From JBHIYN01 sp041984235 (GTDB lineage Bacteria > Pseudomonadota > Gammaproteobacteria > Ga0077536), in contig JBHIYN010000006.1 in NCBI GenBank assembly GCA_041984235.1, positions 186,001 to 250,000 of the forward strand: a stretch of 64,000 bases of DNA, in the 5' to 3' direction. Below are positions 56,421-64,000 of the stretch, in pieces (position 1 is the first letter of the stretch; every line of letters begins with the position of its first letter). The notes below the pieces were generated by a model. It made no database searches. It saw only the letters and a program-made list of their open reading frames with translations, and was not told the DNA's origin. Made by a program: the position numbers and the translations under genes.

Positions 56421-58916
56421 TCAGACCGGCTCCGGCATGCCGATGCCATAGCCCTGGGCATAGTCGATGCCCAGCTCCCGGATCGCCTTGATCACGGTCT
56501 CGTTCTCGACGAACTCCGCGATGGTGCGTTTGCCCATGACGTGCGCAATCTCGTTGATCGAGCGCGCCATCGCGCGCTTGATCGGGTCGTCGTCGATACC
56601 GACGATGAATTGCCCGTCGATTTTGAGGATATCCACGTCGAGCGCGTTGAGGTAGGCGAAAGAGGCAAAGCCGCTGCCGAAATCGTCGAGCGCGAAGCTG
56701 CAGCCCTTCTCGCACAGTATCGCCATGACGCGGTTGGCGTTGGCGATGTTGGCGATGGCCACGGTTTCGGTGATCTCGAAGCAGATCTGCTCGGGACTCA
56801 CGCCGAACTCGTCGAGACTGTCGACAACGAAGTCGAGGAAACTCGACTCACCCAGCGACTGGCCGGAGATGTTGATGTTGGCGACGGTCCCGTCGGGGCC
56901 GTTGCCGTCGCGCGTGATGGTCTCGAAGACCTTGCGGATCACCCAGCGATCGATACGGGAGATCACGTTGTAGCGCTCCGCTGCGGGCAGGAACTGTCCC
57001 GGCATGATGGTGTCGCCCTGCTCGTCGATGAGCCGCACCAGGTACTCGTAGTGCATCGCGCCCGCCTCGGCTGACAGCGGCACGATCTTCTGCCGGTGCA
57101 GGCTCAGGCGATCCTCGTCGAGCGCGGCGTGCAGCCGCGCGACCCATTGCATCTCGCCCTGGCGCCGCACGATGCTGAGATCGTCCACGCGGTAGACGTG
57201 CACGCGGTTACGTCCGGATTCCTTCGCCGTGTAGCACGCGGAATCTGCTGCGCTGAGCGCCTCGGCCACGTCACCCGAGGTGGCCTCGATCGCGACCATG
57301 CCGATGCTGACGCCGACGCTGAAATACTTGTCCTTCCACACGAAGCGAAAGTCCTTGACCGTCGATAACACGAGCTCCGCAACGCGCATGCCCTGCTCGA
57401 TGTCGCAGTCCTCCATCAGGATCGCAAACTCGTCTCCGCCCAGGCGGGCCAGCGTGTCGCGCTTGCGTACCACCGATTCCAGCACCAGGCCGACCTGGCG
57501 CAGGAGTTCGTCACCGGCGACGTGTCCGCAGGTGTCGTTGATGACCTTGAACTGGTCGAGATCGAGGTAGCACAGAACGTTCTGGGTGCGATCGCGGGTC
57601 GCGGTCATCAACACCCGCTCCAGACGGCGCTCGAACTCACGCCGGTTCACCAGTGCAGTGAGGCTGTCGTGCGATGCCTGGTAGCTGAGCTGTTCCGACA
57701 GGCACTTGGCGGTAGTGATGTCCTCGCTCGCGAGCAGCAGCTCCTTGTTGCCCGCGGTGTCGCGCACCACGTTGCCGGTCTGGCGCACCCAGAGCGGATC
57801 CCCTTCGCGATGCAGCAGCTGCACCTCCCATTCGAACACGGTGCCGGGCTGCGCAAAGCACTCCGAAATCGACTGGCGCAGACGCAGCGCGCTGTCGGCC
57901 ACGGTGACGTCGAGTATGGACTTGCCACGAAGCTCCTCGATCTCGTAACCGAGATGATGCGCACCGAAGGAGTTGACCGACTTGATACCGCTGTCCTCGG
58001 TCAGGGTGAAGAAGATCGAGGGCGTCGAATGGTAGAGCGAACGAAAACGCTCCTCGCTCTTGGCGAGCGCGTTGGTGGCCTGCTTCTCTATGGTCGTATC
58101 GCGTACGTGTACCACCGAGCAAGGTCGGCCGTTGATGTCGATACGTTCGGCAGAAACCTGGGCGTAGATGAGGTCGCCGTTCTTGCGCCGGAAGACGTGC
58201 TCCTCCCGGCTGACCCGATTGCCGGCCCTGAGGCGCGAGAACACGCGCATTCGCGCGTCGGGGTCGACCCACAGGCCGAGCTCGGCGGCGCGGTTTCCGA
58301 CGATTTCCTGCCGCATGTAACCGGTCGCCTGCTCGTAGGCATCGTTAACGTCGAGGATGATGTTGTCGTCCAGCGCGGTAATCGCGATCGGGTCCGGGCT
58401 GCTCAGGAAGGCCTTGGAGAACTTCTCCTCGGACAGCAGCATCGCGCGCTCGGCCTCGCCGCGCTCGGCAATCAGCCGAATGCGTTCGAAGGCGCGCGAC
58501 AAAGCGGCAAAGAACTCGTCGGCGCCGACCGGCTTGCGCAGGAAATCGTAGGCATGGTGGCGCAGCGCCTGCAGCGCGGTCTCGGTGCCCGCGTAGGCGC
58601 TGATCATGATCGCGATGATCTCGGGGAACTCCGCGGTCAGGGTCTTCAGCAGGTCGACCCCGTCGGCTTCGGCCAGGCGAATGTCGATCACGACCACGTG
58701 CGGCCGGTAGCTCTCGACTTTCTGGATGAAGCAGCGTGCCGAGGTCAGCGCCTCGGCTTGGTAGCCCTCACTGGAAGCCAGCTCGCACAACGAGATTCCG
58801 AAATCAGCATCGTCGTCGACTACCAGCAGCCGTTTGACCGCAAGGTCATCGATGCGCCCCGTGCGCAGCTCATTGAAGCGTGTCACCGGCGCTTCGGATG
58901 GCCTGTAGTAACTCAT
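56421..58916 (-). CDS. REC-PAS-PAS-GGDEF-EAL cyclic-di-GMP protein
   Basis: The 831-residue protein has a receiver (phosphoacceptor Asp78 in VVVIDIRLAEADG), two PAS domains (about 165-290, then 295-410, each followed by a PAC-like segment), a GGDEF domain with intact GGDEF at 493-497, and an EAL domain. The EAL signature is YEYLVRL (Glu624, Tyr, Leu), whereas downstream NINISGQSL, ETVAIANIANA and DDFGSGFASFAYL are conserved. The protein probably makes c-di-GMP; phosphodiesterase activity is likely but the EYL variant makes this less certain. It starts 47 bases inside the double-receiver gene. Confidence 0.9.
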   Translation of the reverse strand: MSYYRPSEAPVTRFNELRTGRIDDLAVKRLLVVDDDADFGISLCELASSEGYQAEALTSARCFIQKVESYRPHVVVIDIRLAEADGVDLLKTLTAEFPEIIAIMISAYAGTETALQALRHHAYDFLRKPVGADEFFAALSRAFERIRLIAERGEAERAMLLSEEKFSKAFLSSPDPIAITALDDNIILDVNDAYEQATGYMRQEIVGNRAAELGLWVDPDARMRVFSRLRAGNRVSREEHVFRRKNGDLIYAQVSAERIDINGRPCSVVHVRDTTIEKQATNALAKSEERFRSLYHSTPSIFFTLTEDSGIKSVNSFGAHHLGYEIEELRGKSILDVTVADSALRLRQSISECFAQPGTVFEWEVQLLHREGDPLWVRQTGNVVRDTAGNKELLLASEDITTAKCLSEQLSYQASHDSLTALVNRREFERRLERVLMTATRDRTQNVLCYLDLDQFKVINDTCGHVAGDELLRQVGLVLESVVRKRDTLARLGGDEFAILMEDCDIEQGMRVAELVLSTVKDFRFVWKDKYFSVGVSIGMVAIEATSGDVAEALSAADSACYTAKESGRNRVHVYRVDDLSIVRRQGEMQWVARLHAALDEDRLSLHRQKIVPLSAEAGAMHYEYLVRLIDEQGDTIMPGQFLPAAERYNVISRIDRWVIRKVFETITRDGNGPDGTVANINISGQSLGESSFLDFVVDSLDEFGVSPEQICFEITETVAIANIANANRVMAILCEKGCSFALDDFGSGFASFAYLNALDVDILKIDGQFIVGIDDDPIKRAMARSINEIAHVMGKRTIAEFVENETVIKAIRELGIDYAQGYGIGMPEPV

Positions 58917-59634
58917 CGGGATTTACCGGCTTCTCCAGTACGGCGGCAAATGCTGTCTTGTCGAGACTTGCAAGTGCACCGCCTTCCTCGTCCATGTAGG
59001 CGCTGACGATGATGATCGGTAGCGTCAGCTCTAGATCCTCCAGCGCTTCCAGCACCGCGACACCGCCCATTTTTTCCATGCGGAGGTCGAGAATGATGGC
59101 ACTGATGGCACTGATGGCGTTAGCGGCCACTTTGTTCGGCTCTTTATCGACGATCTGGCGCAGTCCCTCGTGGCCGTCGGGGGCGGTCGCGATGGCGTGC
59201 CCCTGGTGCAGCAGCACCTCGCACACACTCTCGACGAAATCCGCGTCGTCGTCGATGATCAGGATCAGGCGGCGATCGCTCTGATTCTGCAGAATTGACT
59301 TGATCAGGGTCAGGTTCAGCGGTTTTTGCAGGACCTGTCGTGCACCAGTAGAGAGCGCGGCGTCGATTCGGTCCTGCACCGTGTACCCGGTCATCATGAT
59401 CACCTCGGTATGCGGCCGCAGCGCTTTCATTCGGGCCAGTGCGTCGACGCCGTCCATCCCGGGCATCCTGATGTCCATGAACACGAGGTCGAAGGCATGC
59501 TCCTGGAACTGGCTCAACGCTTCGTCTGCGCTGTGCGCGCGCAGTACCCGGTGGCCACCGAGCTCCACGAACTCGGCCAGGCTCTCGGCCAGATCGGGGT
59601 CGTCATCGACGATTTGTATAGACAGCTTTCTCAT
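58870..59634 (-). CDS. two-receiver-domain response regulator without output domain
   Basis: The 254-residue protein contains two REC domains and nothing else. The first has Asp54 (DLVFMDIRMPG), Thr82 and Lys104. The second has acidic pocket IIDDDADF, Asp183 (AIILDLRMEK), Ser in place of Thr, and a lysine in VLEKPV. A short 9-bp tandem repeat encodes ISA-ISA just before Asp183. Such proteins serve as phosphorelay stations or bind partner proteins. The stop overlaps the REC-GGDEF gene start, so the two are co-translated and may form a relay. It is divergent from the six-PAS kinase. Confidence 0.88.
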   Translation of the reverse strand: MRKLSIQIVDDDPDLAESLAEFVELGGHRVLRAHSADEALSQFQEHAFDLVFMDIRMPGMDGVDALARMKALRPHTEVIMMTGYTVQDRIDAALSTGARQVLQKPLNLTLIKSILQNQSDRRLILIIDDDADFVESVCEVLLHQGHAIATAPDGHEGLRQIVDKEPNKVAANAISAISAIILDLRMEKMGGVAVLEALEDLELTLPIIIVSAYMDEEGGALASLDKTAFAAVLEKPVNPDELLQAIRSAGDTLQ

Positions 59635-59861
59635 CGTGCACTCGCGCCAACGCCAGCGGCGCTGAAGGGCCTTTTACCGCACCAGGACAGGCAACACAAC
59701 ATGCGCGCTCGCAGCGTGAGCTGAATGACGCAGGCGCGGTGTGCGGAGCCGTCTTGCACCAGTTGTCACAAATCAAGCGGCCTTTCTGTGTCCGCGCCAT
59801 GGTTGCCGGATCTCAGTTTCCGCGCCGATCGGCCGACATCCCACCACAGACACGGGCGCCA

Positions 59862-59890
59862 TTGTCCGGGCGCGCGCGCTTGGCGATACT
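59862..59890 (+). promoter_or_regulatory. promoter of the six-PAS histidine kinase
   Basis: TTGTCC at 59862-59867 and GATACT at 59885-59890 are separated by exactly 17 bases. Each matches four of six consensus bases. The kinase ATG follows after 54 bases. Confidence 0.5.
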
Positions 59891-59901
59891 GCCCCGGACA
59901 A
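59862..59901. repeat. 9-bp inverted repeat spanning the kinase promoter
   Basis: TTGTCCGGG (59862-59870) and CCCGGACAA (59893-59901) are perfect inverted arms with 22 bases between them. The left arm is the -35 element and the right arm covers the start region. Centre-to-centre distance is 31 bases, about three helical turns, so a dimeric regulator could bind both arms on one face. Confidence 0.55.
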
Positions 59902-59944
59902 CGCGCACTGTGAACTGCACCCGCCGCGGGCCGGAAGCATCCCC

Positions 59945-62900
59945 ATGACCCAACGCTCGTCAGACATCGGCCGAGAGGCCCCGACACCGCATCCAGGCTG
60001 GCTGCCGGTAGGACTCGATATCAACCGGGCTCCACCGGAGCTGCTGCGCACGCTCATCAACATGTTGCCGGCGCTGGTCTGGATCTCGGATGCCGCGGTC
60101 AACATCACCTATGTCAACCGGGCGACCCTGGAGTTCACCGGGCAGCAGGACGCAGAGGCCGTGGGGCGTGGCTGGCTGAACACCCTGCACCCCGATGACC
60201 GCGCACGCAACCAGGCCGACCTCGAGCGCGCGATCAGCACGCGCAGTGCATTCACCACGACCTTCCGGCTGCGCCGTCACGACGGCGTCTATTTTTGGGT
60301 TAGTGCCCGCGGCGAACCGTTTCTGGATGAGCACGGCGAGCTGGGCGGCTTCATCGGCGTCATTTCCGACATCGACGACCTGCGCGCGTCCATGGAAGCG
60401 GAACGCGCACAGCGCGAACGTTTCCAGCTCGCCGCCACCGGTACCACCGATGGCCTGTGGGACCGGGCTGACCTGGGCGGGGAGGCGGTATGGTTCTCGC
60501 CGCGCATGCTGGAGCTCATCGGTTACACGGAGGACGAGGTCGAACACACCGTTGCCGGCTTCCTTCGGCTCATGCATGCCGATGACATCGACCGCGTCCG
60601 GCAGACGATACGCCACGCGGTGAAGAATGCGAACAGCTTTGAGGTCGACTTCCGCCTGCGCGGGCGCGACGACGCCTACCGCTGGTTCCGCGCACGGGCC
60701 GGACTCGCGCGCAACGAGACCGGGCGCTGCGTGCGCATGACCGGCTCCCTGCAGGACATCGACGAGCATCGAAAACTCGAGATACAGGCCCGGCGCGACC
60801 ACCTGCGCTCGGCACTGGCGGAGAACGTCGCCCGTGTCGGCTCGTGGATGTGGGATCCGCGTACCGGCGAGCTTAGCTGGAGCGACGAGCTGTTTCGCCT
60901 TCTGGGTCTCGACCCGGCGACTACGGAGGCCGATTTCGAGACCGCTTACGCGGTCATGCATGCGGACGACCGCGCCGAGATGCGCGCCTGGATCGAGGAA
61001 CTCAGCACCATCAGCAGCGGCACGTTCGCGAAGGAGTTCCGGGTCGTAAGCGCGGACGGCGAAGTGCGCGTCCTGCATGACTTCGGACGTTGCACCTCCG
61101 ATCCCGAAACCGGCGGCCGGATCATGGTCGGCATCCTGCGCGACGTGACCGAGGACCGCGCGCGGGAAAGCGCACTCGAAACCGCGCGCCGCGCCTATGC
61201 CAATGCCGAGGAGCTGGCGAACATCGGCTCCTGGGAACTGGATCTGCCCAATGGCCAGCTGTTCTGGAGCGAGCAGGCGCGGCGCATGGTGGGAGTCGAC
61301 GCCGAAGACGTCAACCTCGATACGTTCACGGCTGCGATTCACCCGGAGGACCACGAACGCGTGACCCGCACGCTGGACGAGTACATTCGCGGCGTCAACA
61401 ACGACTACGACGGCATCGAGCACCGCCTCATCCGCAAGGACGGGCGCGTTCTCACGCTCGTCGAGCGCGTCTCCGCCAAACGCGACGCGGAAGGACGTGC
61501 ACTCCTGATCAACGGCAGCGCGATAGACGTCACCGCGGCACGCGCAGCCGAGCGCGAGGTCCGGCGTTTCAAGACCACCCTGGATGCGACCCAGGACGGC
61601 GTGTTCCTGTACGAGGCGGATACGCTGCAGTTCTTCTACGTCAATGCCGGTGCCTGCGCCTACACCGGCTACAGCGAAGCCGAGCTGGTGAGCATGAAAG
61701 CCTACGATCTCAACCCGGGGTTGGATGCGGAATCGGTATGGGACGCTTTCGCGGGCCTGGTCTCCGGCGAAGTGGACTCGGTTACGCGTACCGGCTTTCA
61801 CCGCCATAGGGACGGACGCCTGATCCCGGTCGAAGTCGTGACCCAGTACGTGGCCCGCCCCAACGACCTGCCGACCTTCGTCTCCATCGCGCGCGACGTC
61901 TCCGCGCGACTCGCCAGCGAAGCACGCATTCGCGAGCTGAAGCTCAGCCTGGACCGGGTCAGCGACGGCGTATTTCTCTACGATCCGGACACCCTGCTGT
62001 TCAGCTATGTCAACCAGGGTGCGTGCAACTACCTCGGCTACAGCGAGACGGAACTGCTGTCGATGAAACCGCACGAGGTGAGTGCGAGTTACGACGAAGC
62101 CAGGATTCGCCAGATGGTCGCAGATCTGCGACGCGACGAGTCCGTGCGGCATGTCGCGGAGGTCATGCACCAGCGCAAGGACGGCACCCTGGTGCCGGTG
62201 GAAATCGCCGTGCAGTACCTGCACCCAATCGGTGAGGCGCCGCGGGTAGTCACCATTTCACGCGACATCACCGAGCGGCTCAGTGCACGGCGCGCCCAGG
62301 AGCGCCATCAGCAGGAACTCGAAGGAATGGTGGAAGCGCGTACACGCGAGCTGGCCGAGGCCCAGGCCGAGCTGATCAAGCAGGAACGCCTGTCGACACT
62401 GGGCCAGCTCTCCGCCTCGGTCAGCCACGAGCTGCGCAACCCGCTGGCGACCATCGGCTCGTCGCTCTACGTGCTGAAATCGCTGATGCCGGACGACGGC
62501 TCGCGCCAGGTCGGCATCATCGAACGCATCGAACGCAACGTGGCGCGCTGTGACAACATCATTGGCGAGATGCTCGACTTCACCCGCCACCGCAACGTCT
62601 CGCTGGAAACCCTGGATGCCAACCTCACCATCCGCAACCAGCTCGCCGACTACCAGATGCCGGCGGGGATCGGGTTCGAGTTTTCACCGGGCGAGTTCGC
62701 CGCCGCGGCGGATCTCGACCCGGACGCGCTGCGGCGGGCGCTGGTCAACCTGCTCGACAATGCCGCGCACGCGGTCAGCGAGCGCCAGGAGGACGCGCCG
62801 GCGGACTATGCTCCGCGGATTCGCCTGCTGACCCGCATGCGCGACCAGGATTACCTGGAGATCGTGGTCGAGGACAACGGTTGTGGCATGAACAGCGAGG

Positions 62901-63073
62901 TTCGCGAACGCATCTTCGAGCCCCTGTTCAGCACCAAGAGTTTCGGTGTCGGACTCGGCATGATCATCGTGCGCAATATCATCGAAATGCACCACGGCAC
63001 GATCGCGCTGCAATCGGAGCCGGGAGCAGGTACGACCTTCACGCTGGCGCTGCCGCTGGCGGGCCACGCCTGA
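59945..63073 (+). CDS. six-PAS sensor histidine kinase
   Basis: The 1042-residue protein has no transmembrane segment and no signal peptide, so it should be cytosolic. Six PAS domains follow one another: near 45-155 (WISDAAVNITYVNRATLEF), 160-280 (RADLGGEAVWFSPRML), 285-405, 410-535, 540-655 (TLDATQDGVFLYEADTLQFF) and 660-780 (SLDRVSDGVFLYDPDTLLFS). The last two are clearly alike. A coiled linker leads to the H-box ASVSHELRNPLATIGSSL with His828. The ATPase domain has VNLLDNAAHAV (N), VEDNGCGM (G1), IFEPLFSTK (F) and GVGLGM (G2). No receiver is fused. ATG 59945 has GGAAG upstream. Confidence 0.93.
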   Translation: MTQRSSDIGREAPTPHPGWLPVGLDINRAPPELLRTLINMLPALVWISDAAVNITYVNRATLEFTGQQDAEAVGRGWLNTLHPDDRARNQADLERAISTRSAFTTTFRLRRHDGVYFWVSARGEPFLDEHGELGGFIGVISDIDDLRASMEAERAQRERFQLAATGTTDGLWDRADLGGEAVWFSPRMLELIGYTEDEVEHTVAGFLRLMHADDIDRVRQTIRHAVKNANSFEVDFRLRGRDDAYRWFRARAGLARNETGRCVRMTGSLQDIDEHRKLEIQARRDHLRSALAENVARVGSWMWDPRTGELSWSDELFRLLGLDPATTEADFETAYAVMHADDRAEMRAWIEELSTISSGTFAKEFRVVSADGEVRVLHDFGRCTSDPETGGRIMVGILRDVTEDRARESALETARRAYANAEELANIGSWELDLPNGQLFWSEQARRMVGVDAEDVNLDTFTAAIHPEDHERVTRTLDEYIRGVNNDYDGIEHRLIRKDGRVLTLVERVSAKRDAEGRALLINGSAIDVTAARAAEREVRRFKTTLDATQDGVFLYEADTLQFFYVNAGACAYTGYSEAELVSMKAYDLNPGLDAESVWDAFAGLVSGEVDSVTRTGFHRHRDGRLIPVEVVTQYVARPNDLPTFVSIARDVSARLASEARIRELKLSLDRVSDGVFLYDPDTLLFSYVNQGACNYLGYSETELLSMKPHEVSASYDEARIRQMVADLRRDESVRHVAEVMHQRKDGTLVPVEIAVQYLHPIGEAPRVVTISRDITERLSARRAQERHQQELEGMVEARTRELAEAQAELIKQERLSTLGQLSASVSHELRNPLATIGSSLYVLKSLMPDDGSRQVGIIERIERNVARCDNIIGEMLDFTRHRNVSLETLDANLTIRNQLADYQMPAGIGFEFSPGEFAAAADLDPDALRRALVNLLDNAAHAVSERQEDAPADYAPRIRLLTRMRDQDYLEIVVEDNGCGMNSEVRERIFEPLFSTKSFGVGLGMIIVRNIIEMHHGTIALQSEPGAGTTFTLALPLAGHA

Positions 63074-63103
63074 GCGACCGGCCGGCGCCGCCGGCGCCCC
63101 GAT

Positions 63104-64000
63104 TCACTGCGGAATGGGCAGTGTCAGCAGCACGCGGGTGCCTTCTCCCTCACGCGACTCGATGGTGATCCTGCCGTGGTGCTGTTTCATGATCTGGCGC
63201 ACGATAACCAGCCCCATGCCCACGCCGAAGCCCTTGGTACTGTAGAGCGGCTCGAAGATCTTGCTCATCTCCGCTTCCGGGATCCCGGGCCCGGTGTCGC
63301 GCACGATGATGCATGCAGTGCCCTCGTCGACCGCGGTCGCCACGGAGAGCACCGCCTCGCGCTCGCGGGGCTCATCGGCAGCGGTCATCGCCTCCAGCGC
63401 GTTGTTGACCACGTTGAGCAGGCACTGGCGCAGGCGCTCCGGTTCCAGGTGCACGCGCAGCCCGGCGCGCAACGAGGTCTCGAGCCGGATCCCCGGCGGC
63501 AGCACCACCTCGTCGAGGAACTCGCGCACGAACGCGTCGACATCGACATCCTCGAGCTTCAGGGGCTGGGTACGCGTGAAATCGAGCAGCTCCTGGATGA
63601 TCCGGTCGCAGCGCATGACGTTGCGCTCGACCCGGTCCAGCGCGGCCTCGACGCCGAACCCGCGATCACGGATCTTTGCGTCGATCAGGTAGACCGAGCT
63701 GCGAATGGTGCCGAGCGGATTGCGCAGCTCGTGGCTGACCGTCGCCGTGACCTGGCCCAGCACGCTGAGCTTCTCCTGGCGCAGGATCTGCTCGTGCGCC
63801 TGCTCGAGCTCGCGGGTGCGCTGGGCGACCCGCGCCTCCAGGGCTTCGTTCAGCTCACGGATCTCCTGCTCCGCCCGCTTCTGCTCGGTGATGTCGAGAA
63901 TTGCACCCACCGTACGGTCGGCACGGCGCTCGCGGCCGCTGCCGCGGAACACGGTGCGCGAGCGGATGGTCAGCCAGCGCACCCGGCCGTCGGGGCGCTG
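63104..64000 (-). CDS. PAS sensor histidine kinase (N-terminally cut by the window)
   Basis: The frame runs to the window end, so the true start lies outside. The visible 298 residues begin with the last strand of a PAS domain (RPDGRVRWLTIRSRTVF) and PAC-like VGAILDITEQKRAEQEI. A coiled linker, H-box TATVSHELRNPLGTIRSSVY, N-box LNVVNNALEAM, DTGPGI, FEPLYSTKGFGVGMGL and a short C terminus follow. It is related to the adjacent kinase (nearly the same H-box and linker), which suggests duplication. The C-terminal stops of the two kinases face each other with a 30-base gap. Whether further PAS domains precede it is not visible. Confidence 0.9.
   Translation of the reverse strand, partial: QRPDGRVRWLTIRSRTVFRGSGRERRADRTVGAILDITEQKRAEQEIRELNEALEARVAQRTRELEQAHEQILRQEKLSVLGQVTATVSHELRNPLGTIRSSVYLIDAKIRDRGFGVEAALDRVERNVMRCDRIIQELLDFTRTQPLKLEDVDVDAFVREFLDEVVLPPGIRLETSLRAGLRVHLEPERLRQCLLNVVNNALEAMTAADEPREREAVLSVATAVDEGTACIIVRDTGPGIPEAEMSKIFEPLYSTKGFGVGMGLVIVRQIMKQHHGRITIESREGEGTRVLLTLPIPQ

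Larger units (their letters stand above)
59635..59944. other. 310-base divergent spacer with promoter and inverted repeat
   Basis: The spacer separates the double-receiver gene (minus) from the six-PAS kinase (plus). It holds a sigma-70-like promoter for the kinase (59862-59890) and a 9-bp inverted repeat around it (59862-59901). Short open frames inside do not look like genes. Confidence 0.6.

Noticed and set aside
63084..63098. GGCGCC-GCC-GGCGCC hairpin between the two kinase genes
   Set aside because: Only six base pairs with no T-run; such GC repeats are common in this DNA, so termination is not supported.
1..64000. CRISPR array, insertion sequence or prophage
   Set aside because: I found no regularly spaced repeats, transposase motifs, terminal inverted repeats or phage genes.

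Overview
The window is uniformly GC-rich, densely coding, and carries no rRNA, tRNA, CRISPR array or insertion sequence that I can recognise. A full-length RapA, a bifunctional PutA, an ActP/YjcH pair, a fused Pat-type acyl-CoA ligase/GNAT, an HU-like protein with a basic N-terminal tail and a PEP-CTERM-like protein together suggest an aerobic, heterotrophic, high-GC gammaproteobacterium. Many genes belong to lipid and aromatic catabolism families: a CoA transferase, SDR, PaaI thioesterase, ThDP decarboxylase, Baeyer-Villiger-type monooxygenase, four luciferase-like oxidoreductases, SnoaL, NIPSNAP and CMD proteins. I cannot name genus or species.

Layout. 1-9.8 kb: end of an M61-like peptidase, a cupin, an alpha/beta hydrolase, PaaI thioesterase, a luciferase-like oxidoreductase, a CBS protein, RecQ, a methyltransferase/membrane protein pair, then an SDR, a HIT protein, a tiny Cys/His protein and a sulfotransferase. 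9.8-14.3 kb: RapA and a glutamine-synthetase-family ligase. 14.3-20.5 kb (minus): nuclease-like protein, ThDP decarboxylase, luciferase-like oxidoreductase coupled to PutA. 20.7-26.9 kb: CoA transferase (plus), convergent with a minus-strand set made of a FecA-type TonB receptor under a Fur-like box, a short cyanophycin-synthetase-like ATP-grasp ligase, and an overlapping methyltransferase. 27-31.5 kb: lipoprotein, hydrolase plus luciferase-like monooxygenase pair, a decayed response regulator, CMD protein. 31.5-40 kb (minus): SnoaL/LLM/Ddn-like/NIPSNAP set, Pat, ActP, YjcH, MetE-like protein. 40-46 kb: thioredoxin-like protein, MFS antiporter, SMP-30, zinc-ribbon protein, nitroreductase, DadA-like dehydrogenase, HU. 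46.6-51.5 kb (minus): amidohydrolase, TetR, monooxygenase, sirtuin, with a palindromic operator over the promoter. 51.5-56.4 kb: RND exporter divergent from an MlaC-like protein, a PEP-CTERM-like protein, YceI. 56.4-64 kb: signalling block with a REC-PAS-PAS-GGDEF-EAL protein, a double receiver, a six-PAS histidine kinase and a second, truncated kinase.

The most unusual unit is 21879-26919. A Fur-like box precedes a FecA-type receptor, followed by a CphA-like peptide ligase whose Mur-ligase half looks decayed, and a methyltransferase that overlaps it by four bases. This arrangement would fit synthesis and uptake of a small modified peptide or metallophore, but that is inference. A second well-supported regulatory unit is the amidohydrolase-TetR pair, whose -10 element lies inside a perfect 13-bp inverted repeat. 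Acetate uptake (ActP/YjcH), protein acylation (Pat) and deacylation (sirtuin) are all present within 14 kb.
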